Shown: positions 1-6,513 of the stretch, one piece after another
How the letters are laid out: each line of letters opens with the position of its first letter
How positions within the stretch are numbered: the stretch's first letter is position 1
Source of the DNA: CAZGWJ01 sp964529445
Lineage (GTDB): Bacteria > Oederibacteriota > Muellerivitia > Muellerivitales > Muellerivitaceae
Assembly (NCBI GenBank): GCA_964529445.1
Contig: CAZGWJ010000104.1
Coordinates: 1-8,837, forward strand
Length of the DNA: 8,837 nucleotides
Reading direction: 5' to 3'
Made by a program: the position numbers and the translations under genes
The notes under the pieces: model-generated
Databases searched by the model: none
Told to the model about the DNA's origin: nothing
What the model saw: the letters and a program-made list of their open reading frames with translations, nothing else

Positions 1-1881
1 TCGGCGGCCGCCGTGACGGTCCTGGGCAACATGGACTTCTGGCATCGCGTGGGCCAGTCCTTCAAGTACGGCGACCTGCGTATCCCGTACTACAACTTCC
101 CGGCAGACGCCAAGGCCGTCACGGGACTCGACGGCGCCTTCGCCTTCCTGTTCTCGCCCCTGAAGCATTATTGGGACTATTTCCAGGCGTCCCGGATCAT
201 CCCGGTCGGCAAGGCCGACAAGATGATCAACGAGTTCCCGGCCTTCTCCTATTTCCTCTCCGACCTCCATCCCCACGTCATGGCCATCCCCTTCGTGCTC
301 CTGGTGGTGGCCCTCGCGCTGAACACCCTGAAGGCGCCCCGGGCGGGGCTCGAGGTCTTCGGCGGCCGGCGCCCCTGGCAGATCGCGCAATGGGTGCTCG
401 TGGCCGCCGCGTTCGGGTCCATGGGATTCCTCAATTCCTGGGATTTCCCGACGATGCTCCTTCTCCTGGGATTCTGCCTCGCTCTGCAGCAGTTGTGGGC
501 CATGGGGGAGGCCACCAAGGCGTGGTTCAGGAACCTGGCCCTCGTGGGACTGCCGATCGTGGCCGGTGCTTTCCTCCTATACCTGCCGTTCTACCTGAAG
601 TTCCAGTCCCAGGCGAAGGGTCTGAATCTGGTCAAGGATCGGACCGACCTGTACTACCTCCTGGTGCTTTTCGGGCTCTTCCTGCTGATCGTGATGCCGG
701 TCATCGCCGGCAGGGCCGTCTCGTCACGCCTCGACAAGGGGCGGCGCGGCCGGAAATCGGGTGATGTCCTGGAATGCGTCATCTGCGGCCGGGAAGGGTC
801 CGGGAAGAGGTTCTGCGGTTTTTGCGGCGGCGAGTTGGAGTCCGGCGCGGACGTCGAGGTGACGCCCCTGCCCGTCGAAAAGTTACGGGCGGGTCTCCAG
901 AAGTCCTCGTTGTGGCTTTCCAACGAGAAGGTTCCATGGCAGGGGTGGGCGGTCCTGGGCGGCGTCGTGGCCGCGGCCGTGGGATTGACGCTCGGCAAAC
1001 TGGACCTCTCGGTCCTGCTCGTCTCGCTCTTCTTCGTGTACTTGGGTCTCGTTTCCCTCACGGCCAGGAGCGAAAGCAAGGAGATGGTCTTCGGGACGCT
1101 TCTCGCCATGCTGGCTTTCCTGCTGATCGCCGGTTGCGAGGTGCTGTATATCCGCGACCATTTCGATTCCGGCGACCTGTACCGGATGAATTCCGTCTTC
1201 AAGTTCCACTACCAGGCCTGGCTGCTCTTCGCCATCGCCTCCGCTCCGCTTCTCAAGTGGTTGTTCGAGGCGCAATGGCCGTCCTGGAACACCCTGAAGA
1301 GGGTGTCCTGGGGCGTTTTCGCGGGCTTGGCCCTCCTGGCCGCCTTGCTGTATCCGACCATGACGGTGAAGGCCCGAATGGCCGGCACCTCGACCGCGGT
1401 TCGCACCCTCGACGGCGCGAATTCCTTCAAGATGAACGACCAGCCGAGCGCCCAGGCCGTGGAATGGATCCGGAAGAACGTGGCACCCAAGGGCAACCGG
1501 GTGCCGGTCATCCTTGAGGCGTGGGGCGGGTCCTACAGCCAATACGCCCGCTTGGCCACCTACACGGGTTATCCCACCATCCTGGGATGGGATTTCCACG
1601 AGGCCCAATGGCGCGGGTCGTGGGACAAGCCCGCGGTCCGGGGCGGCAAGGCCGACGACACCGTCATGAAGCGCCGGGAGGACGTGGACACCATCTACAC
1701 CACCACCGAGGTGGGCCGGGCCATGGAACTCCTGAAGAAATACGGCGTGGAGTACGTGTTCGTGGGCAACCTCGAGCGCGAGAAGTACAACACCCAGATG
1801 GCGGGGCTGGACAAGTTCCCGCAGATGGGGGCCCCGGTGTTCAACTACGCCGGCGCCACCCTCTATCGCATCGCCCCTTGA
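1..1881 (+). CDS. DUF2298 (Chlor_Arch_YYY) polytopic membrane protein, putative GT-C glycosyltransferase, 5'-truncated
   Basis: The frame is open from base 1 and ends at TGA 1879-1881, giving 626 visible codons. The true start lies upstream; GTG 13 is only an internal codon. Family-typical blocks (residues counted from base 1) are INEFPAFSYFLSDLHPH at 76-92, MNSVFKFHYQAW at 396-407, and a C-terminal soluble part with GWDFHEAQWRG and a YGVEYVFVGNLEREKY-like end. About ten hydrophobic membrane segments are visible between residues 92 and 455. DUF2298 proteins are large membrane proteins thought to be GT-C-fold transferases using lipid-linked sugars; no substrate is proven. Judging by family length, roughly 250-300 N-terminal residues are missing. 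Between two membrane segments, after a basic stretch (RLDKGRRGRK), sits a CxxC-x9-CxxC motif (C259, C262, C272, C275) resembling a zinc ribbon, probably cytoplasmic by the positive-inside rule. The NHL gene follows after 28 bases. Family assignment is firm; enzymatic role is inferred. Confidence 0.88.
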   Translation, partial: SAAAVTVLGNMDFWHRVGQSFKYGDLRIPYYNFPADAKAVTGLDGAFAFLFSPLKHYWDYFQASRIIPVGKADKMINEFPAFSYFLSDLHPHVMAIPFVLLVVALALNTLKAPRAGLEVFGGRRPWQIAQWVLVAAAFGSMGFLNSWDFPTMLLLLGFCLALQQLWAMGEATKAWFRNLALVGLPIVAGAFLLYLPFYLKFQSQAKGLNLVKDRTDLYYLLVLFGLFLLIVMPVIAGRAVSSRLDKGRRGRKSGDVLECVICGREGSGKRFCGFCGGELESGADVEVTPLPVEKLRAGLQKSSLWLSNEKVPWQGWAVLGGVVAAAVGLTLGKLDLSVLLVSLFFVYLGLVSLTARSESKEMVFGTLLAMLAFLLIAGCEVLYIRDHFDSGDLYRMNSVFKFHYQAWLLFAIASAPLLKWLFEAQWPSWNTLKRVSWGVFAGLALLAALLYPTMTVKARMAGTSTAVRTLDGANSFKMNDQPSAQAVEWIRKNVAPKGNRVPVILEAWGGSYSQYARLATYTGYPTILGWDFHEAQWRGSWDKPAVRGGKADDTVMKRREDVDTIYTTTEVGRAMELLKKYGVEYVFVGNLEREKYNTQMAGLDKFPQMGAPVFNYAGATLYRIAP

Positions 1882-1909
1882 ACCAACCAACCGCACGGAG
1901 GGAAGACCC

Positions 1910-2920
1910 ATGCTGAAAGATCTGAACATCGCCCGGAAGGATTGGATCCTTGCCGGCATCCTCGTCCTCGTAGCCGTCGGGGCGCTCCTCACGATGATGG
2001 GACCCCGGCCCAAACCGGTGATCTTCGGCGCACCCGCCCAGGCGGGACTGGTCCTCTTCTCGGGGGGGAGCGCCGGAGCCCTAGAGGGCCAGTTCAGTTA
2101 TCCCCGCGGCGTGGCTTTCGACGCGCAGGGGGATTTCTACGTGGCCGACAGCCGGAACAGCCGCATCCAGAAGTTCCGGGGTGCGGACGGCAAGTTCGTC
2201 GACGATTTCGGCGGCTTCGCCAAGGCGGAGGGTGACCCCGACGCCCTGAAGAACAACGCACCGGGCAAGCTCAACGAGCCCAATGATGTGGCCTGTGGAC
2301 CGGGTGACGAGGTGGCCGTGGCCGACACCTGGAACCATCGCATCCAGGTTTTCAGCACCAAGGGGCGCTTCAAGCGGGTCGTGATTTCCGAGGACGGGTT
2401 CTTCGCTCCCCGCGGAGTGGCGATGGACGCGGACGGCAACATCTTCGTGGCCGACACGGGTCGCCACCGCGTCTTCAAGTTCGACGGCAAGGGCAAGAAG
2501 GTCCGCATGTGGGGCGTCCGCGGCACCAAACCCGGTGAGTTCAACGAGCCCATCGGATTGGCGGTCGACCAGGCGAATAACCTTTATGTGGCCGACCGGT
2601 TGAATTTCCGCATCCAGGTCTTCTCGAACGCGGGGGATCACCTGAGGTCCTTCCCTGTTCAAGGCTGGTCGCCCGAGCAGATCGACATGGAGCCCCACCT
2701 CGCGATCGACAAGCGTCGCGGGGTCCTTTATGTGACCGATGGTCGCGGACGCAAGGTGCTGCGGTGCAAGCTGGACGGACAGCCGCTCGGTGATATTGAG
2801 AAGGACGCTTCGGGCGTTCCCCTCTTCTCAGTGCCTCTGGGCGTGGCCGTGGACCCCGACGGGAACGTGCTCGTTTCCGACGCCGGGGCGGCCAAGCTTC
2901 TGAAACTGCGAGGCGAATAG
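1910..2920 (+). CDS. Membrane-anchored NHL-repeat six-bladed beta-propeller protein (first copy)
   Basis: The protein has 336 residues. ATG 1910 is preceded by GGAGGGAAG at 1897-1905, a strong ribosome binding site. One hydrophobic segment at residues 12-30 follows a short basic N-terminus, so it is likely a signal anchor with the propeller outside the cytoplasm. Six NHL repeats are visible at about 60-102, 118-160, 164-203, 209-250, 259-297 and 304-334. They have the usual pattern of a P-x-G/D-V-A turn, D-G-N or similar, V-A-D-T/S, and N-x-R-I-Q-V-F, for example VADTWNHRIQVF at 137-148. NHL propellers usually bind protein, RNA or carbohydrate, or act as scaffolds; a few are lyases. No catalytic motif is evident. 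It sits 28 bases after the DUF2298 gene and 85 bases before a second NHL gene of similar layout. A role as partner of the membrane glycosyltransferase is inferred from position only. Confidence 0.9.
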   Translation: MLKDLNIARKDWILAGILVLVAVGALLTMMGPRPKPVIFGAPAQAGLVLFSGGSAGALEGQFSYPRGVAFDAQGDFYVADSRNSRIQKFRGADGKFVDDFGGFAKAEGDPDALKNNAPGKLNEPNDVACGPGDEVAVADTWNHRIQVFSTKGRFKRVVISEDGFFAPRGVAMDADGNIFVADTGRHRVFKFDGKGKKVRMWGVRGTKPGEFNEPIGLAVDQANNLYVADRLNFRIQVFSNAGDHLRSFPVQGWSPEQIDMEPHLAIDKRRGVLYVTDGRGRKVLRCKLDGQPLGDIEKDASGVPLFSVPLGVAVDPDGNVLVSDAGAAKLLKLRGE

Positions 2921-3005
2921 CAGGGGGTTTTCTTCGTTCAATACCGTCTGGATCGATTCGGCGAGGCGGGCAGGGTCTTGAGAAGGCAAACCGGGAGGCA
3001 TCGAG

Positions 3006-4046
3006 ATGGCTGACAAGAAGAAGGACAAGAAGCCGGAACCGAAAAAGGGCGCCAAGGGCAAGAAGCCCTCGAGGAAGGGAAAGGGGAAGGGGCTTGGTCG
3101 CGGGGCACGCGTGTTCCTGACCCTGATCGGCCTGGCGGTCGTCGTCATGGGCGCCTACGTGGGCATCGACCTCCTCGGGAAGCAGCTTCGCGCCGCCAAG
3201 ACCATGGAGGTGGCCGTGGATCTCGAGGTCGGGGGTAACGGGACCGAACCCGGGCGGTTCAACGAGCCGTGGGGTCTTTGCATGGACCGGGACGGGAACC
3301 TCGTGGTGGCTGATTTCGGGAACCATCGGCTCCAGGTCTTCGACGCGCAGGGTTCCGTGGTTCGGGTCATCGGGGAGCGGGGGGATAAGGAGGGGCAGTT
3401 CGAACAGCCCACCATCGCCTGGGCGGATCCGGACGGGAATCTCTTCGTCGCGGATACCTTCAACTACCGCGTCCAGAAACTGGACTCCAAGGGGAAGTTC
3501 CTGGGCCAATGGAAGCGCAGTTTCTTCGGCCCACGGGGCATCGTCGGGGACGGCAAGGGGCGCGTATACATCACGGACACGGGGAACCATAAGATCCAGG
3601 TGTTCGACCCGGAGGGCCGCTTCCTGAAGGAGTTCGGGCGGGGTCCCGGCTCGAAGGAGGACGAGTTCCACGAGCCGCAGGGTTCGGCGACGGACCCCGA
3701 GGGCAACCTCTACGTGTGCGACACGGAGAACCGCCGGATCAAGAAGTACAACGCCAAGGGCGAACTTCAATACACGTTCAAGGTCCCCGGGTGGAAGGGG
3801 AAGTGTTGCGAGTCCGCCTACGCGGTCTGGGGACAGGGGAGTCTCTTCGTCACCCACGCGAGCGATGCGGCGGTTTTGCGCATCAACCCGGACAACGGCA
3901 AGGTCCTCGCCATCTACAAGCGTCCAGGCGGTTTCCAGAACGCCTGTGGCATCACGATGGACGCCCAGGGTCGGCTCTGGGTTTCCCTCAAGAGCGCGCA
4001 CAAAGTCGTTCGCTTCATGCCTCCTCCCATCGCCTCCCGGAAATGA
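3006..4046 (+). CDS. Membrane-anchored NHL-repeat beta-propeller protein with lysine-rich N-terminus (second copy)
   Basis: The protein has 346 residues. ATG 3006 has GGGAGG at 2993-2998, seven bases upstream. The first 35 residues hold 13 lysines and 3 arginines (MADKKKDKKPEPKK and on), followed by a single membrane segment at about 36-57. A strongly positive tail before a membrane helix predicts N-in topology with the propeller outside. Six NHL repeats lie at about 83-123, 130-170, 173-211, 219-259, 268-304 and 308-338, with motifs such as VADFGNHRLQVF (101-112) and ITDTGNHKIQVF (189-200). It shares with the upstream NHL protein an F-x-V-x-G-W element between blades 4 and 5 (F258-W263 here, F248-W253 there), so the two are probably ancient tandem duplicates rather than independent arrivals. 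Cysteines include a CC pair at 267-268 in the blade 4-5 link. The function is unknown. The methyltransferase gene starts 10 bases downstream. Confidence 0.9.
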   Translation: MADKKKDKKPEPKKGAKGKKPSRKGKGKGLGRGARVFLTLIGLAVVVMGAYVGIDLLGKQLRAAKTMEVAVDLEVGGNGTEPGRFNEPWGLCMDRDGNLVVADFGNHRLQVFDAQGSVVRVIGERGDKEGQFEQPTIAWADPDGNLFVADTFNYRVQKLDSKGKFLGQWKRSFFGPRGIVGDGKGRVYITDTGNHKIQVFDPEGRFLKEFGRGPGSKEDEFHEPQGSATDPEGNLYVCDTENRRIKKYNAKGELQYTFKVPGWKGKCCESAYAVWGQGSLFVTHASDAAVLRINPDNGKVLAIYKRPGGFQNACGITMDAQGRLWVSLKSAHKVVRFMPPPIASRK

Positions 4047-4051
4047 AGGGA
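4045..4051 (+). promoter_or_regulatory. Ribosome binding site deciding the TTG start of the methyltransferase
   Basis: GAAGGGA lies six bases before TTG 4057 and overlaps the TGA stop of the preceding NHL gene (4044-4046). The same frame extends upstream to an ATG at 3865, but that region is wholly inside the NHL gene and encodes an Arg/Ser/Pro-rich stretch typical of an out-of-frame reading. TTG 4057 is therefore preferred. Confidence 0.6.
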
Positions 4052-4056
4052 CGCGG

Positions 4057-4791
4057 TTGAGACGGAAGGCGCTCCGGGACGGCCAGCGGAAGACGTTGGA
4101 CGATCTCGAACATGCGGTGCATTACAACCGTTGGATCGCCGCTATGATGACTCCCTTCCTGGGGAACCGGGTCCTGGAGATCGGATGCGGGACCGGCAAT
4201 ATCACGGGGCTTCTTTCCGGTCCGGGAGGGAAGCGCCGGGTGATCCTCGGTGTGGATATCCACGGTGAGTACCTGGAAAGGGCCCGGATCCGTCACCGGG
4301 GCGTGCCGGGTATCCGGTTCGAGAGGGTGGACCTGGAGAAGGGTTTGGGACGACTCCGGCGTTTCCGCCCGGACACCATCCTCTGTGTCAACGTGCTGGA
4401 GCATATCCGCACGGACGTGACACTTCTTAAGGACTGTTTCCGGCTTCTGCCGCTCGGCGGCCGTCTCCTTGCCTTCGTGCCAGCCCTTCCCTCCCTCTAC
4501 GGATCCATGGACGAGACCTACGGGCATTTCCGCCGCTACGGGAAGCGTGACCTGGAGAGTCGGGTGCGGATCGCGGGTTTCCGGGTCGAGTTCAGCCGCT
4601 ATCTCAACCTCCTGGGCATCCTCGGTTGGTGGTGGAACGGGAAGGTCTTGCGACGGCCGACGGTTCCGAAAGGCCCCATGATGATGTACGACCGGATCGT
4701 GGCCTTCACCCGTCATTTCGAACGGTACCTGCCCCGTCCCGTGGGTTTATCCTTGTTCTGCGCCGGGCAGAAGTCCCGATCGAAGCAGTAA
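4057..4791 (+). CDS. Class I SAM-dependent methyltransferase (methyltransferase type 11/12-like)
   Basis: The protein has 244 residues from a TTG start, chosen by the Shine-Dalgarno site at 4045-4051 and by the end of the upstream gene. The Rossmann-type SAM site is clear: motif I VLEIGCGTGN at residues 39-48, an acidic residue after strand beta-2 (D67 in VDIHGEYL), and motif IV-like DTILCVNVLEHI at residues 106-117. Further on, DETYGHFRRYGKRDL and a hydrophobic NLLGILGWWWNGK stretch match the group of methyltransferases often encoded beside GT2 lipid-carrier glycosyltransferases. The substrate is unknown; a sugar, a lipid-linked sugar or a glycan end are all possible. The GT2 gene begins 35 bases downstream, consistent with co-transcription. 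Family assignment is strong; any specific reaction would be a guess. Confidence 0.88.
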   Translation: MRRKALRDGQRKTLDDLEHAVHYNRWIAAMMTPFLGNRVLEIGCGTGNITGLLSGPGGKRRVILGVDIHGEYLERARIRHRGVPGIRFERVDLEKGLGRLRRFRPDTILCVNVLEHIRTDVTLLKDCFRLLPLGGRLLAFVPALPSLYGSMDETYGHFRRYGKRDLESRVRIAGFRVEFSRYLNLLGILGWWWNGKVLRRPTVPKGPMMMYDRIVAFTRHFERYLPRPVGLSLFCAGQKSRSKQ

Positions 4792-4814
4792 TCGGATATC
4801 ATGGTGTGACGGTC

Positions 4815-4820
4815 GAGGGG
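4815..4820 (+). promoter_or_regulatory. Ribosome binding site deciding the GTG start of the GT2 gene
   Basis: GAGGGG lies six bases before GTG 4827. An in-frame GTG at 4821 directly abuts the site and so is badly spaced. GTG 4806 would leave the site inside the gene. From 4827 the protein opens directly with DISVIVPVYNE, the normal start of a GT2 fold. Confidence 0.6.
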
Positions 4821-4826
4821 GTGAAT

Positions 4827-5744
4827 GTGGACATCTCGGTCATCGTTCCTGTCTACAACGAGCGCGAAAACCTGCCGGAACTCTGCGAGCGCCTGCACGC
4901 CACCCTGAAGGGTATGCGAAGGTCCTATGAGACGATCTTCGTGGATGACGGGAGCCGCGATGGGAGCCTGGAACTGCTCCTGCAGTTGAGGCGGAAACAC
5001 CGGGGGATGGTCGTGGTGGAACTGGCGCGCAATTTCGGCCAGCATCCGGCCGTGACGGCCGGGCTGGAGGCCAGCCGGGGCAAGGTGATCGTCACCCTGG
5101 ACGCCGACCTGCAGAATCTTCCCGAGGACATTCCGCTTCTGGTCCGGGCGATCGACGAGGGCAATGACATCGCCTCGGGCTGGAGGCGCCAGCGCCACGA
5201 TTCCTTCCTGCGCACCCTCCCGTCTCGCATCGTCAACCGGCTCATTTCCCGCATGACGCGGGTGAAACTCCACGATTACGGCTGCATGTTGAGGGCCCAT
5301 TCGCGGCCGCTCATCGACCGGTTCCTGAAATACGGGGAACGGTCCACCTATATCACGGCCTTCATGAACCTCCTGACCCGGAAGGTCGTCGAGGTTCCCG
5401 TGCGCCACGCCTCCCGCAAGCACGGGAGTTCGAAGTATTCCTTCGTGGCCCTGGCCCGCTACGCCGTCAACCTGATGATCGGTTTCTCCGAATACCCCAT
5501 CCAGGTCGTCAGCTTGATGGGTTATCTCTTCTCGGGCGTGGGCCTGGCCCTCGGCGGATGGCTTTTGACCTACCGCATCGTCCACGGCACCAACATCTCG
5601 GGTCTCACTTCCTTCGTCGCGATCATGCTGGTGCTCTTCGGGATCCAGTTCATCCTGCTGGGTTTCATGGGCGAGTACCTGGCGCGCATTTTCGGCGAGG
5701 TCCAGAAGCGGCCCCGGTATCTCGTCGAGAAGATCCACCGCTAA
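4827..5744 (+). CDS. GT2 family polyprenyl-phosphate glycosyltransferase (DPM1/ArnC-like)
   Basis: The protein has 305 residues from GTG 4827, chosen by ribosome binding site spacing and by the fold starting at residue 2. Motifs visible are PVYNERENL at 8-16, FVDDGSRDGS starting at 38, the metal/nucleotide-binding DAD of DADLQNLPED at 92-101, DYGCMLRA at 150-157 and RKHGSSKYS at 197-205. Two C-terminal membrane segments follow at about 225-251 and 263-289, then a short basic tail. This is the layout of enzymes that move a sugar from a nucleotide donor to a polyprenyl phosphate on the cytoplasmic face (dolichol-phosphate mannose synthase, ArnC, GtrB). Most relatives read DLQNPPE or DLQDPPE; here the first Pro is Leu98. 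The product would be a lipid-linked sugar donor for GT-C enzymes, and two GT-C candidates flank it in this locus. The donor sugar cannot be told from the sequence. Confidence 0.92.
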   Translation: MDISVIVPVYNERENLPELCERLHATLKGMRRSYETIFVDDGSRDGSLELLLQLRRKHRGMVVVELARNFGQHPAVTAGLEASRGKVIVTLDADLQNLPEDIPLLVRAIDEGNDIASGWRRQRHDSFLRTLPSRIVNRLISRMTRVKLHDYGCMLRAHSRPLIDRFLKYGERSTYITAFMNLLTRKVVEVPVRHASRKHGSSKYSFVALARYAVNLMIGFSEYPIQVVSLMGYLFSGVGLALGGWLLTYRIVHGTNISGLTSFVAIMLVLFGIQFILLGFMGEYLARIFGEVQKRPRYLVEKIHR

Positions 5745-5775
5745 ATCGTTTGTAGATATTCATTCCGATCGATCC

Positions 5776-5780
5776 GGGAG
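5776..5780 (+). promoter_or_regulatory. Ribosome binding site for the TTG start of the GNAT gene
   Basis: GGGAG is seven bases before TTG 5788, within the 43-base gap after the GT2 gene. No nearby ATG or GTG in frame gives as complete an N-terminal motif (YKRLEFDSDAFGF), so TTG is taken as the start. Confidence 0.55.
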
Positions 5781-5787
5781 CAGGAAT

Positions 5788-6513
5788 TTGGGATACAAGC
5801 GCCTCGAATTCGACTCCGATGCCTTCGGCTTCCCGGTGGCCCAGGTGGAGCCGCCTTCACCTCTCCGGCCTGCGGTGGAAGCGTTAATGAATGAAATGCG
5901 CTCCGAGGGCATCCGACTAGCTTATGTTTCGGCCCCATCGGAGGATGCTGTGGTCTGTGGCTTCTGGTCGTCCTTGTCCGGAGGCACGGGGTATGAGAGG
6001 GTCGTTTATAACGGCTCGATTCCCGATGACGAGCCTACGACGGAGGAGCAGCGTAATGGAATTCTAGATGGACTAGGACGGCCGTTTACCGAAGAATGGG
6101 GCCGACTGTCCTGCCAAAGCGGGCTGTATTCCCGTTTCAACCGTGACCCCAGGATCCCAAAGGAAGTTTTCAAGAGGATCTACCACCAATGGATGATCAA
6201 TTCCCTTGAGGGGCGGGTGGCCGAGGCGGTGTATGCCGCTTCCCAGGGAGGGGTCATGACGGGCATGGTCACGGTCGGGCGGAGAGGTGACGAGGGGTTC
6301 ATCGGTCTGGTCGCCGTCGATTACCAATCCCGCCGACAGGGAACTGGGCGCTTGTTGATGGGCGAGGCCTTTCGCTGGATGCGACGCCAGGGTTGTCGCA
6401 GATGGCGTGTCGTGACGCAGGGAGAAAATCAACCGGCCCTTCTTTTCTATGAATCGTTCGGCGCAAGGATTGTTGAGAGGGCGATGATCTATCATCTTTG
6501 GTTGGATGAATAA
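5788..6513 (+). CDS. GNAT family N-acetyltransferase, RffC/WecD-like amino-sugar acyltransferase candidate
   Basis: The protein has 241 residues, TTG start to TAA 6511-6513. The opening LEFDSDAFGFPVAQV (residues 6-20) resembles the L-x-W-D-S-x-F-F-G-F motif at the start of dTDP-fucosamine acetyltransferase (RffC/WecD) and related sugar-nucleotide acyltransferases. The C-terminal half carries the GNAT acetyl-CoA site: strand IGLVAVDYQSRRQGTGR at 172-188, with the R/Q-x-x-G-x-G/A loop at about 183-188, then N214 and ALLFYESFGA at 217-226. Length fits the RffC group (about 220-240). The likely role is N-acylation of an amino sugar before or after nucleotide linkage. No sugar aminotransferase is visible in this window, so the substrate would have to come from genes outside it. 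The stop codon overlaps the next start (TAATG). GC content is lower than in upstream genes (one line counted 55%). Confidence 0.83.
   Translation: MGYKRLEFDSDAFGFPVAQVEPPSPLRPAVEALMNEMRSEGIRLAYVSAPSEDAVVCGFWSSLSGGTGYERVVYNGSIPDDEPTTEEQRNGILDGLGRPFTEEWGRLSCQSGLYSRFNRDPRIPKEVFKRIYHQWMINSLEGRVAEAVYAASQGGVMTGMVTVGRRGDEGFIGLVAVDYQSRRQGTGRLLMGEAFRWMRRQGCRRWRVVTQGENQPALLFYESFGARIVERAMIYHLWLDE

Noticed and set aside
883..2013. Minus-strand open frame (376 codons) opposite the DUF2298 gene
   Set aside because: It is a His/Gly/Arg-rich shadow with no domain. It covers the well-supported C-terminus of the DUF2298 protein and the start of the first NHL gene.
2541..4001. Long minus-strand open frame (486 codons) opposite the NHL genes
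   Set aside because: It mirrors the repeats of the + strand NHL propellers in GC-rich DNA, giving a repetitive Leu/Arg/Pro/Val-rich product with no recognisable domain. The + strand frame has clear NHL motifs and ribosome binding sites.
3865..4056. Upstream extension of the methyltransferase to ATG 3865
   Set aside because: The extension lies within the NHL gene in another frame and reads as Ser/Arg/Thr-rich filler. TTG 4057 has a proper ribosome binding site and matches the usual family length.
4626..4826. Upstream extension of the GT2 protein to ATG 4626
   Set aside because: It would overlap most of the methyltransferase C-terminus and add about 67 residues without GT2 homology. GTG 4827 with GAGGGG six bases upstream fits the fold start.
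4713..5738. Minus-strand open frame (341 codons) opposite the GT2 gene
   Set aside because: It is a shadow of the GT2 coding frame, rich in Asp, His and Gln from antisense codons, and the GT2 motifs on the + strand are unmistakable.
5745..5787. Possible promoter or terminator in the GT2-GNAT gap, including the GATCGATC palindrome at about 5767-5774
   Set aside because: The palindrome is too short to form a terminator stem, there is no T-run, and no -35/-10 pair with sensible spacing could be read with confidence.
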